Shown: one piece after another, positions 42,763 to 53,007 of the stretch
How the letters are laid out: the number at the start of each line of letters is the position of its first letter
Position numbering within the stretch: position 1 is the first letter of the stretch
NCBI RefSeq assembly: GCF_000365425.1
Contig: NZ_AQOV01000001.1
Coordinates: 992,001-1,056,000 of the forward strand
Reading direction: 5' to 3'
Length of the DNA stretch: 64,000 nt
Source of the DNA: Methylomonas sp. MK1
Lineage (GTDB): Bacteria; Pseudomonadota; Gammaproteobacteria; Methylococcales; Methylomonadaceae
Translations under genes and position numbers: made by a program
Notes under the pieces: generated by a model
The model's database searches: none
What the model saw: the letters and a program-made list of their open reading frames with translations, nothing else
Told to the model about the DNA's origin: nothing

Positions 42763-45621
42763 ATGTCCGCCAAGCCGCGCATCCTGTTAGTCGACGACGA
42801 TCCGATGGTCCGTCTGCTGGTCAGGCAAATGTTGCAAGCCGACGGCTACGAACTGATCGAAACCGAAAACGGCCGGGCCGGACTGGAACAATTTATCGCA
42901 GCGGAGCCGGATTTGGTTCTGCTGGACGTGATGATGCCGGAGATGGATGGTTTCACTTGCTTGCAAGGCATGCGTGCCGCCAGCGACAAAAATATACCGA
43001 TTGTCATGATGACGGCTATCGAGGATACGCAAGCAGTGGAAGACGCCTTTCGGCTGGGTGCTACCGATTTTATCGGCAAACCCATCCAATGGCCGCTGTT
43101 GCCGCATCGCATCAGCTATGTGTTGCGTTCGCACCGCACCACGCAAAGCCTTATAGAACAACAAAGTCTACTCAAGCAAAGCGAACAACGCTTCCGGGAT
43201 TTGGTGGAAAGCATCGGTAACGAATACTTTCTGTATTCCCACGATACCGAGCGTATTTTTACTTATCTAGGTCCTTCGGTGGAGCATATCCTCGGCTACA
43301 AACCCGACGAACTATATTGCGACTGTTTCGATATCGCGACCAACAACCCGATCAATCGGCTTGCCAGAACCTACACCGAGCAATGCCTGGCGGGCATCAA
43401 ACCACCGAACTACGAAGTGGAAGTGCGTAGTAAGGATGGCAGTCTGCGTGTGCTCAGCCTCAATGAGTCACCTATGCTCGACGATCACGGTCGTGTGGTT
43501 GCAGTGAACGGCCTGGCTCACGACATCACCGAAATGCGCAGCACCCAGCAAGCCCTCGCCGATAGCGAGGAACGCTTGCGGCTGTCCATGCAGGCAGCCA
43601 AACAAGGTTTTTATGATCTCAATCCACAAACCGGAAATATGATCACCAACGCGGAATACGCCAGCATGCTCGGCTACGACCCCGCCAGTTTCGACGCTAC
43701 TATCGACAGCTGGATAATGCGCTTGCATCCTGATGACCGGCAGCGCGTTTCCGACACTTACCAGCGGTACATTGCCGGGGAACTGGCAGAATATCGCTTG
43801 GAATACCGGCAGCGTTGTGCCGACGACAGTTGGAAATGGATATTATCGATAGGCAGTATCGTCGAGCGCGACGCCAATAATCAGCCGGTGCGCATGCTTG
43901 GCACCCACACCGACATCACCGACAGTAAAACGGCAGCCGAACGCCTGAATTTGCTGGCCAAAGTGTTCGAAAACAGCGGCGAGGCCATTTTCCTGTGCGA
44001 TCCGGATACCCGCATCGTGTCCAGCAATCAGGCCTACACGACTATTACCGGTTACAGAGCCGAAGAAGTGCTTCAGCAAACGCCCTCAATTCTCGATGCG
44101 CGTCATCTTGACCTCAACCACTATCAACGCATCTGGCAGGCCTTGCGCGAAAACGGCTACTGGCAAGGCGAAATTTGGGATACCCGCAAGAACGGCGAGA
44201 CCTATCCGGCGTGGTTAGGTATTTCTGCGATGTACAACACCGATGGGATGATCAGCCATTACATCGGCATTTTTTCGGACATTACCGAGCGCAAGGCCGC
44301 CGAAGCGCAAATCGAATATCTGGCGCGTCACGATCCGCTCACCAACCTGCCCAATCGCACCTTGTTGCGCGACCGCTTCGATCAGGCCATGGCCCATGCC
44401 GTACGTAACAACACACTGGTCGGTTTGCTGTTTCTGGACCTGGATCATTTCAAGAACATTAACGATACGATGGGCCATGATGTCGGCGACCGCTTGCTGC
44501 AAGGCATAGCGGAGCGCCTGGTGCAATGTGTGCGCGAGGTGGACACGGTTTGCCGGCAAGGCGGCGATGAATTCATCATTATCCTCACCGACATTCCCGA
44601 CATTGACGCGATCACCCAAATTGTGCTGAAAATTCTCGATCAGCTGACGCAACCCTTTGTGATCGAAGGTGTCACCCTCTGCACCTCCTTCAGCATAGGC
44701 GTCAGTTTGTATCCCAATGACGGCCTGAATTTTCACGGTTTACTCAACAAAGCCGACACGGCGATGTATTCGGCCAAAAACGAAGGCCGCAATACTTTCC
44801 GCTTCTTTTCCAACGATATGAATCTGGCATCGATCGAGCGGATGAATATCGAGAACGGTCTGCGCATGGCCTTGAAGCGCAACGAATTGCGGCTGCACTA
44901 TCAGCCGCAATATTCCATACACAACAACATGGTGATCGGCGCGGAAGCCTTGCTGCGCTGGCAACCGGAAAACAGCGCGATGATCCCGCCGGCCAAGTTC
45001 ATTCCCATCGCCGAAGATAACGGCATGATCGTACCGATTGGCGACTGGGTGTTACGCGAAGCCTGTCGGCAAAACAAAGTCTGGCACGATGCCGGCATTA
45101 AACTGCTGGTTACCGTCAATATCTCGGCCCTACAGTTTAAACGCGGCAATTTACTGGAATCGGTGCAAGCCGCACTGGCTGAGTCCGGCCTGGAACCTCA
45201 GTATTTAGAGTTGGAATTAACCGAATCGGTACTGATGTTCGACACCAATGCGGTGATCAACACCATCGCCCAGCTGCGCGGCTTGGGCGTCAGCTTTGCC
45301 ATCGACGATTTCGGCACCGGTTATTCCTCGCTCAGTTACTTAAAACGCTTTGCGGTGAATAAACTAAAAATCGATCAATCGTTTATCCGGGATTTGACTT
45401 CCGGTAAAGCCGAAGACACCGCTATCGTTAAAGCCATCCTGCAATTGGGCGATACGCTGGGCCTGCTGACCTTGGCCGAAGGTGTGGAAACTAAGGAGCA
45501 AGCCGAGCAACTGAGTCTACTCGGTTGCCGCAAAGCTCAAGGCTTTTATTGGAATCAACCCTTGCCCGCCGACGAATTCGCCCAGCTGTTTACGCCTGAT
45601 TACCCAAAACCGCTCGCTTAA
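42763..45621 (+). CDS. Response regulator with PAS repeats, GGDEF and EAL domains
   Basis: 952 aa, starting one base after the stop of the previous gene. Receiver domain (RILLVDDDPMVRLLVRQML, Asp in LVLLDVMMPEMDG), about three PAS/PAC units (140-520; DSEERLRLSMQAAKQGFYDL and FENSGEAIFLCDPDTRIVSS), an intact GGDEF motif (CRQGGDEFIIIL, ~600) and an intact EAL domain (GAEALLRWQPE, ~727; IDDFGTGYSSLSYLKRFAVN). Both c-di-GMP synthesis and hydrolysis are possible; which wins cannot be read from sequence. Its stop overlaps the stop of the opposite-strand rnm gene. Confidence 0.93.
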   Translation: MSAKPRILLVDDDPMVRLLVRQMLQADGYELIETENGRAGLEQFIAAEPDLVLLDVMMPEMDGFTCLQGMRAASDKNIPIVMMTAIEDTQAVEDAFRLGATDFIGKPIQWPLLPHRISYVLRSHRTTQSLIEQQSLLKQSEQRFRDLVESIGNEYFLYSHDTERIFTYLGPSVEHILGYKPDELYCDCFDIATNNPINRLARTYTEQCLAGIKPPNYEVEVRSKDGSLRVLSLNESPMLDDHGRVVAVNGLAHDITEMRSTQQALADSEERLRLSMQAAKQGFYDLNPQTGNMITNAEYASMLGYDPASFDATIDSWIMRLHPDDRQRVSDTYQRYIAGELAEYRLEYRQRCADDSWKWILSIGSIVERDANNQPVRMLGTHTDITDSKTAAERLNLLAKVFENSGEAIFLCDPDTRIVSSNQAYTTITGYRAEEVLQQTPSILDARHLDLNHYQRIWQALRENGYWQGEIWDTRKNGETYPAWLGISAMYNTDGMISHYIGIFSDITERKAAEAQIEYLARHDPLTNLPNRTLLRDRFDQAMAHAVRNNTLVGLLFLDLDHFKNINDTMGHDVGDRLLQGIAERLVQCVREVDTVCRQGGDEFIIILTDIPDIDAITQIVLKILDQLTQPFVIEGVTLCTSFSIGVSLYPNDGLNFHGLLNKADTAMYSAKNEGRNTFRFFSNDMNLASIERMNIENGLRMALKRNELRLHYQPQYSIHNNMVIGAEALLRWQPENSAMIPPAKFIPIAEDNGMIVPIGDWVLREACRQNKVWHDAGIKLLVTVNISALQFKRGNLLESVQAALAESGLEPQYLELELTESVLMFDTNAVINTIAQLRGLGVSFAIDDFGTGYSSLSYLKRFAVNKLKIDQSFIRDLTSGKAEDTAIVKAILQLGDTLGLLTLAEGVETKEQAEQLSLLGCRKAQGFYWNQPLPADEFAQLFTPDYPKPLA

Positions 45622-46448
45622 AATAATTGCCAAATCGGCCTGGCGCCCTCCGGCAAGGCCGCCAGACGCCCCAGCTCCAGCCATTGATTGCCCGGTGCAT
45701 GAAAATCCGAACCCATAGACGCATGCAATTGATGTTTGCTGGCATGCAAATAACTTAAGCGAATATCGTCGATGCTGGCACGCCCGGTCACCACTTCTAT
45801 CCCCTGACCGCCAGCGGCCTTAAAAGCGATTAAGGCCTTGTTGATCCATTTGCTGCTGAGTTTGTAGCGCAGAGGATGCGCCAACACCGCCACGCCGCCC
45901 GCCGCCCGTATCCAGCCGACGCAATCGGCCAGACTGGCCCAAACCGTCGGCACATAAGCGGGCTTGCCCTTGCTCAAATAACGGTCAAAGGCGTCCTGCT
46001 GGGTTTCGACAAAACCTTGATTAACCAGAAAATCGGCAAAATGCAGGCGGGTGATTTCGCCGTTACCGGCGATTTGTTTTAAAGTTGGGTAGGCATCGGC
46101 TATGCCCTTCTTCGCTAGCTTTTCGGCAATTTTTTGCGCACGTTGGTCGCGAATCAGTTGTTGCTTGGCAATACCTTCGAGTAAACCGGGATGCTGCGGA
46201 TCGATGTTTAAACCGACAATGTGCAAACAATGGCTTTCAAAACTGGCCGACAATTCGATGCCGGGAATCAAGCGGATGCCCGCTTGTGCGGCGGCTAGAG
46301 TAGCCTCGTCTAAGCCGGCAGTCGTGTCGTGATCGGTCAGGGCTAGTGCGGTAACACCCTGTTGTCGGGCGCGTAGTACCAGCTCGGTGGGCGACAAAGC
46401 GCCGTCGGACGCCGTGGAATGACTGTGTAAATCGTATAATTCCGACAC
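45618..46448 (-). CDS. rnm: PHP-domain 5'-3' exoribonuclease / 3',5'-nucleotide bisphosphate phosphatase (RNase AM)
   Basis: 276 aa. PHP metal motifs: DLHSHSTASDGALSPTELVL, ALTDHDTTAGL, GIELSAS and FADFLV, plus the later VAVLAHPLRY and SDFHAP. Matches the TrpH/YciV family, named RNase AM in E. coli, which trims 5' ends of small rRNAs. Length is normal. The start codon overlaps the stop of the upstream ABC-transporter gene, so the two are probably co-transcribed. Confidence 0.88.
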   Translation of the reverse strand: MSELYDLHSHSTASDGALSPTELVLRARQQGVTALALTDHDTTAGLDEATLAAAQAGIRLIPGIELSASFESHCLHIVGLNIDPQHPGLLEGIAKQQLIRDQRAQKIAEKLAKKGIADAYPTLKQIAGNGEITRLHFADFLVNQGFVETQQDAFDRYLSKGKPAYVPTVWASLADCVGWIRAAGGVAVLAHPLRYKLSSKWINKALIAFKAAGGQGIEVVTGRASIDDIRLSYLHASKHQLHASMGSDFHAPGNQWLELGRLAALPEGARPIWQLF

Positions 46449-48244
46449 TATTGGTAATCACCGTAAAGTTTGGCGTATAAGCCGTTTTGTTGAATCAAGG
46501 AATCGTGTTTGCCTTGTTCGCAAATCTGGCCTTGTTCGAAGACATACACGTGATCGGCCTGTTTCACGGCACTGAGCCTATGCGCGATGATAATGGTGGT
46601 GCGGCCTTCCAAAAAGGTGCTCAGGGCTTGGTGCAGTTTATACTCGGTTTCACTATCCAGCGCCGACGTGGCTTCGTCGAGAATCACCACCGCCGGCTGG
46701 CTGACTATCATCCGGGCGATGGCCAGACGTTGTCGTTGGCCGCCGGATAAACGCATGCCTTGTCTCCCCACCACAGTATCCAGCCCTTGCGGCTGTTCCT
46801 CGACGGTGAGCTTCATTTGCGCAATCTCCAAGGCCCGCCACAATTCCGGGTCGGCAATCTCCCGGCCCAAGGTCAGGTTGGCGCGTATCGTATCGTTTAA
46901 CAAAGCCGGATGTTGCAATACTGTGGCGACGTGCTCGCGCACGACGTCCAAGCCTATCCGATCCAGCGGTACGCCGTCGAAATAAATCATACCGCTGCCC
47001 GGCGGATATAGGCCGATCAGGGTTTGTGCCAAAGTGGACTTGCCGCCGCCGCTGGCTCCGACCAATGCAATTTTCTCGCCGGCCGGTATGGTCAGATTAA
47101 TACCGTTTAGTACCGGTTCGTCCTTATAACTAAAATGCAGATTCTTAACGCTGACCGACACGGTTTTACGCCCGGTAAACGGGTTTTGCAAATGCGGATA
47201 ATAGGGTTCGCGCTGCAACAGGGTCAGCTGATTAACGCGGGCCAGCGCGGCTTTGGCAGCATAAAAAGACTGTTGAATACTCAGAATCTCCTGCACCGGC
47301 GCCATCATGAACCACAGATAACCGAATACCGCCAGCATCTCGCCTATGGTCAGGTTGGAATACAACACCATCAGCATCGCAGTGGCGCGGAATATGTCGA
47401 AGCCGAATAAGAAGGTCAAAAAGCTTAGACGCACCGTCGCGTCGCTTTTCCAGGCATAGATGGTCGAGTGATTTTTCACCGCCAGCGCGCTGCCTATCAA
47501 TTGCCGACAATAGTGCTCTTCGCGGTTGCTGGCGCGGATTTGATGGATCGCTTCCAGGGTTTCGCTCAAAGCTTGCTGGAATATCGCGTAGGCCTTGTTT
47601 TCGTTGGCTTTTAATTCCTTGACCCTGGAGCCAACCGCCCTGGCCAGATAAATCACCAGCGGATTTAAAAAGATAATGAACAAACCCAGCTGCCAATGCA
47701 TCCACAGCAGAATCAACGCTGTGCCGAACACGGTCAGGACCGCCACCAGTAATTTACTGATCGTGGTGCCAATAAAATTATCCAGTGTGTCCAAGTCGGT
47801 CACCATGTGCGAGCTGACCGTACCGCTGCCCAGGCTTTCATATTCGGACATCGAAATATGTTGCAAGTGCTTCACCAAACTTTCGCGGATACGAAAGATC
47901 ACATCCTTGGCAATATTGGAAAACTGCCTGGTCTGCATAATGTTAAGAATCAAGGCAAACAAGCGCAACAGCAAGCTGACCAGTAAAATAATGGCTATAT
48001 AAACAATGGGTTGCCGCCACTCGCCCGGCAGCCAGGGGTTGAGACTATTCAGCACTACGCCCGGATGGTTGAGCAAAACCTCGTCTACCAATAAGGGCAT
48101 CAATAAGGGCACCGGGACGCTGGCAACGGTTGCCAATATGGCGACTAAATGCCCGTTGATCAGTTGTTTTTTATGCTGCTTAGCGATGCTGTAGATGTAC
48201 TGCCAGGAATATTCGGCTTGCGCCGCGCGGTGTGAGGTTTTCAA
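46448..48244 (-). CDS. ABC transporter, fused permease and ATPase
   Basis: About 598 aa if it starts at the TTG at 48244; the frame is open to a GTG at 48295, which would give 615 aa. No ATG is available near the N-terminus and neither start has a strong ribosome site. Six membrane helices in the first ~320 residues, then an ATPase with Walker A GASGGGKST, signature LSGGQRQRLAIARMIV and Walker B VVILDEATSALD. A lipid A/peptide exporter-type homodimer; substrate unknown. Divergent from slt with a short promoter region between (ATTATAAT at ~48276-48283). Confidence 0.88.
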   Translation of the reverse strand: MKTSHRAAQAEYSWQYIYSIAKQHKKQLINGHLVAILATVASVPVPLLMPLLVDEVLLNHPGVVLNSLNPWLPGEWRQPIVYIAIILLVSLLLRLFALILNIMQTRQFSNIAKDVIFRIRESLVKHLQHISMSEYESLGSGTVSSHMVTDLDTLDNFIGTTISKLLVAVLTVFGTALILLWMHWQLGLFIIFLNPLVIYLARAVGSRVKELKANENKAYAIFQQALSETLEAIHQIRASNREEHYCRQLIGSALAVKNHSTIYAWKSDATVRLSFLTFLFGFDIFRATAMLMVLYSNLTIGEMLAVFGYLWFMMAPVQEILSIQQSFYAAKAALARVNQLTLLQREPYYPHLQNPFTGRKTVSVSVKNLHFSYKDEPVLNGINLTIPAGEKIALVGASGGGKSTLAQTLIGLYPPGSGMIYFDGVPLDRIGLDVVREHVATVLQHPALLNDTIRANLTLGREIADPELWRALEIAQMKLTVEEQPQGLDTVVGRQGMRLSGGQRQRLAIARMIVSQPAVVILDEATSALDSETEYKLHQALSTFLEGRTTIIIAHRLSAVKQADHVYVFEQGQICEQGKHDSLIQQNGLYAKLYGDYQ

Positions 48245-48347
48245 GGTAATGAAACAAATTCGATGAAGTTTAACGATTATAATGGCCCGACCCACTTTGC
48301 AAAAACTTCTTGCACAGGGTTTAGTCTCGGCTGTCGTGGAAATTGAT

Positions 48348-50264
48348 ATGCATTTTATCCCGTGTTTTTTAATGCTTGCCGCTCTGACCGGCGTTTTGCC
48401 GAACAGTGCCCAGGCGGATGAAATCTCTTTAGCCGCCCAACGTCAGCAATTTTTGCGCGCCGAGCAAGCGCTTGACCAGAATCGCGATGCCGAATATTTC
48501 ACGCTGGCTTCTGGCCTGAAAGGCTACCCGCTGTATCCTTATCTGCAATACCAATGGCTAAAAAATCATCTGGATGCCGATACCGACATCAAACAGTTTT
48601 TAAACGACCACGCCGCCAGCCGTTACGCGGCGGGGCTACGGCAAAAGTGGTTGCTGGCTTTAGGCAAAAAGCAACAGTGGCTAGTGCTGTTGAACTATTA
48701 CCAAGGCAGTGACGATCCCGAGCTGCAATGCTACGCCGGCCTGGCTCAATTCCAAACCGGCCAAACTTTGGAAGCATTCAATCAGGCCCGCGCCTTATGG
48801 TTGAGTGGTAAAACCCAACCGGATAACTGCGATGCCTTGTTCGACGTTTATAAAACATCGCCGTATTTTAATAATGAACTGATAAACCAACGATTTCACG
48901 CCGCACTCAAACGTGACAACCAAAGCCTGGCAAGCTACATGACCCGTTTCCTCAGCGGCCCGGAACTCAATCTGGCCAACACCTGGTTAAAGCTGCACCG
49001 GCAGCCTGAAAGCGTTGCATCGGAGACTGGCTGGCGCGAATACCCCGAACAAGCGGGCGAGTTGTTTGCCCATGCGATTGATCGCTGGTTGGAAACCAAC
49101 GTTGAAGCGGCCATGACGGCTTGGGACAGTAATAAATCGCAAATCGCCATCGCGCCGGCAACGGCCGCTTTTATCGAAAAACGCATTGCTATCGCGTTGG
49201 CCTTAAAACACGACAGTCGCGCCTACGAACGTTTGTCGCGACTGGAAAATAGCGACGAGTCGGCGCGGGAATGGCGGGTCAGAGCCGCATTGACTAGACA
49301 AAACTGGCCAGATGTCGCTACCGCGATTGCCGGCCTGAACGACGAAGAAAAATCTCGGGAAAAATGGCAGTACTGGCAAGCTCGCGGTTTGGCGGAAACA
49401 GACCAGAGCGCAGCAGCTAATACCTTATTTCAACAGCTGGCAAAAAATCGCAGTTTTTACGGTTTTCTGGCGGCCGGCAAATTAAGGCAAGCCATCGAGC
49501 TAGTCGATAGACCGTTGGCGGTATCCATCAAGGACCTCGAGACTTTACAAAATCGACTGGATTTTCAGGTGTTTTCTGAACTACTCGCTATCGACAAAAA
49601 ACCGGAAGCCAAACGCCAATGGTGGTACGCGATAGCCAAACTCGACAGTAGTCAATTACCAGTGGCGGCAAAACTGGCACAACAAGCGAATTGTCCGGCC
49701 CTAGCAATTGCCACGATAGCCAAGGCCAACCATTGGGACGATGTGAATCTGCGTTTTCCATTGGCATATGTCCAGCCAATCCAAAATAACGCCACCGCGC
49801 AACAATTGGATCCGGCTTTAATTTTGGGTTTGATCCGCCAGGAAAGCGCGTTCGACGAATTGGCCGACTCGCCGGCTGGCGCTAAAGGTTTGATGCAGGT
49901 CATGCCGAACACCGGTCGCCAAATCGCCGCCGACTTACGCGATAGTTGGGATAGCGACTACAGCCTGTTTAAACCGGAACTCAACGTCAAGTACGGCGCG
50001 TTTTATTTGAAAAAACTCCTACGCCAATTCAATGGACATGTCGCATTGGCCACCGCTGCCTATAATGCCGGTGCCAACAAAGTTAAGCGCTGGCTACCGG
50101 AAAACCGCAAGCTACCAGCCGACATCTGGATCGAAACCATACCTTATAAAGAGACGCGGGGTTATGTGGCATCGGTGTTGATGTATAGCTTGATCTACCA
50201 GCAGCGCCTGCAACGCGATAGCTTAAAGATCGACGATCTGTTGCGCGAGGTAACGCCTGGATGA
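48348..50264 (+). CDS. slt: Soluble lytic murein transglycosylase
   Basis: 638 aa from the ATG at 48348, chosen because a signal peptide follows directly (FIPCFLMLAALTGVLPNSAQ); the frame is open from 48282. A long alpha-superhelical domain precedes the C-terminal SLT domain with the catalytic Glu in LGLIRQESAFDELADSPAGA, then KGLMQVMPNTGRQIA and AYNAGANKVKRWLP. It cuts the glycan chains of peptidoglycan, releasing 1,6-anhydro products, in the periplasm. Size matches Slt70. Confidence 0.95.
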   Translation: MHFIPCFLMLAALTGVLPNSAQADEISLAAQRQQFLRAEQALDQNRDAEYFTLASGLKGYPLYPYLQYQWLKNHLDADTDIKQFLNDHAASRYAAGLRQKWLLALGKKQQWLVLLNYYQGSDDPELQCYAGLAQFQTGQTLEAFNQARALWLSGKTQPDNCDALFDVYKTSPYFNNELINQRFHAALKRDNQSLASYMTRFLSGPELNLANTWLKLHRQPESVASETGWREYPEQAGELFAHAIDRWLETNVEAAMTAWDSNKSQIAIAPATAAFIEKRIAIALALKHDSRAYERLSRLENSDESAREWRVRAALTRQNWPDVATAIAGLNDEEKSREKWQYWQARGLAETDQSAAANTLFQQLAKNRSFYGFLAAGKLRQAIELVDRPLAVSIKDLETLQNRLDFQVFSELLAIDKKPEAKRQWWYAIAKLDSSQLPVAAKLAQQANCPALAIATIAKANHWDDVNLRFPLAYVQPIQNNATAQQLDPALILGLIRQESAFDELADSPAGAKGLMQVMPNTGRQIAADLRDSWDSDYSLFKPELNVKYGAFYLKKLLRQFNGHVALATAAYNAGANKVKRWLPENRKLPADIWIETIPYKETRGYVASVLMYSLIYQQRLQRDSLKIDDLLREVTPG

Positions 50265-50341
50265 AAAATTGAGCTGATTTTTTAAGCCGGTTATTAGATA
50301 ATGCCGCAGTTTTTGAACCCACCAACCAGGTAAAAATTAAG

Positions 50342-50857
50342 ATGGAGAAGCAGCACAGTTTCACGCGCGAAGAATTATTAATGTCCGGCCGAGGTGAATT
50401 ATACGGTCCGACCAACGCGCAGCTACCGCTTCCCAATATGCTGATGATGGACCGCATCGTCCATATTTCCGATGAAGGCGGCAAATATGGCAAAGGCGAA
50501 ATCATCGCCGAGTTGGATATCACGCCCGAGTTATGGTTTTTCGACTGCCATTTTCAAGGCGACCCGGTCATGCCTGGCTGTCTTGGTTTAGACGCGATGT
50601 GGCAATTGGTCGGCTTCTATTTATGTTGGTTGGGCGGCCCTGGTAAAGGTCGCGCGCTGGGTTGCGGCGAAGTTAAATTTACCGGACAGGTGCTGCCGAC
50701 AGCCCAAAAAGTGACTTATAAAATCGACTTGAAACGTGTGATTTTGCGCAAACTGGTTATGGGCATCGCCGATGCCACGATGGAAGTCGATGGCAAACAA
50801 ATCTACGAAGCGACCGACTTGCGAGTCGGCTTGTTTACGTCCACCCAAGATTTCTAA
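50342..50857 (+). CDS. fabA: 3-hydroxydecanoyl-ACP dehydratase/isomerase
   Basis: 171 aa. The hot-dog fold signature [20 protein letters not shown] holds the catalytic His and, nearby, the Asp; the start [20 protein letters not shown] and the [10 protein letters not shown] segment match FabA closely. It dehydrates 3-hydroxydecanoyl-ACP and isomerises the product to the cis-3 form, the branch point of anaerobic unsaturated fatty acid synthesis. It is followed 10 bases later by fabB, the standard partner. Confidence 0.97.
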   Translation: MEKQHSFTREELLMSGRGELYGPTNAQLPLPNMLMMDRIVHISDEGGKYGKGEIIAELDITPELWFFDCHFQGDPVMPGCLGLDAMWQLVGFYLCWLGGPGKGRALGCGEVKFTGQVLPTAQKVTYKIDLKRVILRKLVMGIADATMEVDGKQIYEATDLRVGLFTSTQDF

Positions 50858-50867
50858 GGAAACCGTC

Positions 50868-52088
50868 ATGAAACGCGTAGTTGTAACAGGTTTAGGGATA
50901 GTTTCCAGCATCGGCAACAACCGAGACGAAGTGGTCGATTCTTTGAGAACCGGCCGTTCCGGGATCGTTCACGCGCCGGTCTATGCCGAGATGGGCTTTC
51001 GCAGCCATGTGCACGGCCCGGTCAACATTGACCTGGATGAAGCGATAGACCGTAAAGTTAAACGTTTTATGGGCGACGGCGCAGCCTACAATTACCTGGC
51101 AATGGAACAAGCTATCGCCGATTCCGGCTTGGAAGAGTCGCAAATCTCCAATGTCCGCACAGGTTTAGTCATGGGTTCCGGCGGACCGTCAACGTCCAAC
51201 TTGGTAGACTCTGCCGACATTCTCCGCTCCAAAGGCGTAAAAAAAGTCGGTCCGTACATGGTGACACGCGCCATGTCCAGTACCAACACGGCCTGTCTGG
51301 CGACGCCTTTCAAAATCAAAGGTGTAAACTACTCCATCAGCTCCGCTTGCGCGACCAGCGCCCACTGTATCGGCCATGCGATGGAATTGATTCAGCTGGG
51401 TAAACAAGACATCGTTTTCGCTGGCGGCGGCGAAGAATTGCACTGGACTATGTCGGTGATGTTCGACGCGATGGGCGCACTGTCTTCAAAATATAATGAC
51501 ACGCCAGCCACGGCATCACGCCCCTATGACGAAACCCGCGACGGCTTCGTCATCTCCGGCGGCGGCGGCGTGCTGGTGATAGAAGAACTGGAACACGCTA
51601 AAGCGCGCGGTGCCAAAATCCATGCCGAGTTGGTCGGCTACGGCGCCACATCCGATGGCTACGACATGGTACAACCTTCCGGCGAAGGCGCGGTGCGCTG
51701 CATGCAACAAGCCTTGGCTACCGTCACCAATAAAATAGACTACATCAACGCGCACGGCACCAGCACCCCGGTTGGCGATACCCGCGAATTGGAAGCGATG
51801 CGCGAGGTGTTTGGCGCCGATGGCGTACCAGCCGTTAGCTCAACCAAATCCCTGACCGGACATGCTTTGGGTGCGGCCGGCGTCAACGAAGCCATTTATT
51901 CCATACTGATGATGGAAGAAAATTTCCTGAGCGCGTCGGCCAATATCAACCAGCTTGACCCTGGTGCGGCGGGCATTCCGATAGTTAGAGAATATCGGGA
52001 TAACGTCACGCTCAACACCATCATGTCCAACAGCTTCGGTTTCGGCGGCACCAACGCCACGCTGATTTTCCAACGCTATAACGGCTAA
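50868..52088 (+). CDS. fabB: 3-oxoacyl-ACP synthase I
   Basis: 406 aa from the ATG at 50868 ([16 protein letters not shown]), preceded by AAGGAAA. The catalytic Cys is in [19 protein letters not shown]; the two His are in [14 protein letters not shown] and [14 protein letters not shown]; the glycine-rich end [14 protein letters not shown] is standard. It elongates unsaturated acyl-ACPs made by FabA. The fabA-fabB operon supports a gammaproteobacterial origin. Confidence 0.97.
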   Translation: MKRVVVTGLGIVSSIGNNRDEVVDSLRTGRSGIVHAPVYAEMGFRSHVHGPVNIDLDEAIDRKVKRFMGDGAAYNYLAMEQAIADSGLEESQISNVRTGLVMGSGGPSTSNLVDSADILRSKGVKKVGPYMVTRAMSSTNTACLATPFKIKGVNYSISSACATSAHCIGHAMELIQLGKQDIVFAGGGEELHWTMSVMFDAMGALSSKYNDTPATASRPYDETRDGFVISGGGGVLVIEELEHAKARGAKIHAELVGYGATSDGYDMVQPSGEGAVRCMQQALATVTNKIDYINAHGTSTPVGDTRELEAMREVFGADGVPAVSSTKSLTGHALGAAGVNEAIYSILMMEENFLSASANINQLDPGAAGIPIVREYRDNVTLNTIMSNSFGFGGTNATLIFQRYNG

Positions 52089-52134
52089 TTTTGCGCGGCT
52101 GGAACACCAGTTTCAGCCGCCTTTCACCGCATCC

Positions 52135-52992
52135 ATGTCAGATCCAGAGCACAAATCCCGTACCCAGTTTAACAAACTGCAAAAACGCCTAAGACGCTGC
52201 GTTGGCGAAGCCATCGCCGACTTCAACATGATAGAGCCCGACGATAAGGTGATGGTATGCCTGTCCGGGGGCAAAGACTCTTACACGATGTTGGACATTC
52301 TGCTGAACTTGCAGAAAACCGCGCCGATTAATTTTGAGATTATCGCCGTCAACCTGGATCAAAAACAGCCGGGTTTCCCGGAACATGTACTGCCGGAATA
52401 TCTGCAATCGATAGGCGTGCCCTACCACATCATTGAGCACGATACCTACAGCATCGTCAAGCGCATCATCCCGGAAGGCCAAACCACTTGCAGCCTATGC
52501 TCCCGGTTACGCCGTGGCACTTTGTATGGATTTGCCAAGGAACATAAGATCACTAAGATCGCGCTGGGCCACCACCGCGACGATATTATCGAGACTTTCT
52601 TCCTGAACATGTTCTACGCCGGCAAGCTAAAAGCCATGCCGCCGAAACTGCTCAGCGACGATAAACAAAACATCGTGATTAGGCCACTGGCTTATTGCCG
52701 GGAAAAAGATATCAACCGCTTCGCGGCGTTCAAGCAATTTCCCATCATCCCCTGCAATCTGTGTGGTTCTCAAGAAAATCTGCAACGCAAGGCGATGAAG
52801 CAAATGCTGAACGGTTGGGATAAACAATTCCCCGGCCGTATCGAAACCATTTTCGCCAGCCTGCAAAATATCGCACCGTCGCAAATGGCCGACGCCAGCT
52901 TGTTCGATTTTGCCGGCCTGCGCCGCGATCCCGAGGCAAGTCTGCCGCGTGTCGTCTCGGACGAAGCAGGACTGGACATCCTCGAACGCTAA
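52135..52992 (+). CDS. ttcA: tRNA 2-thiocytidine synthetase TtcA
   Basis: 285 aa. PP-loop SGGKDS (in [14 protein letters not shown]) binds [23 protein letters not shown] holds the CxxC pair, and a third conserved Cys is in [15 protein letters not shown], the set that binds the iron-sulfur cluster. It thiolates C32 of tRNAs. Length is typical. It starts 46 bases after fabB. Confidence 0.96.
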   Translation: MSDPEHKSRTQFNKLQKRLRRCVGEAIADFNMIEPDDKVMVCLSGGKDSYTMLDILLNLQKTAPINFEIIAVNLDQKQPGFPEHVLPEYLQSIGVPYHIIEHDTYSIVKRIIPEGQTTCSLCSRLRRGTLYGFAKEHKITKIALGHHRDDIIETFFLNMFYAGKLKAMPPKLLSDDKQNIVIRPLAYCREKDINRFAAFKQFPIIPCNLCGSQENLQRKAMKQMLNGWDKQFPGRIETIFASLQNIAPSQMADASLFDFAGLRRDPEASLPRVVSDEAGLDILER

Positions 52993-53007
52993 CCACGGAA
53001 CAGAACG

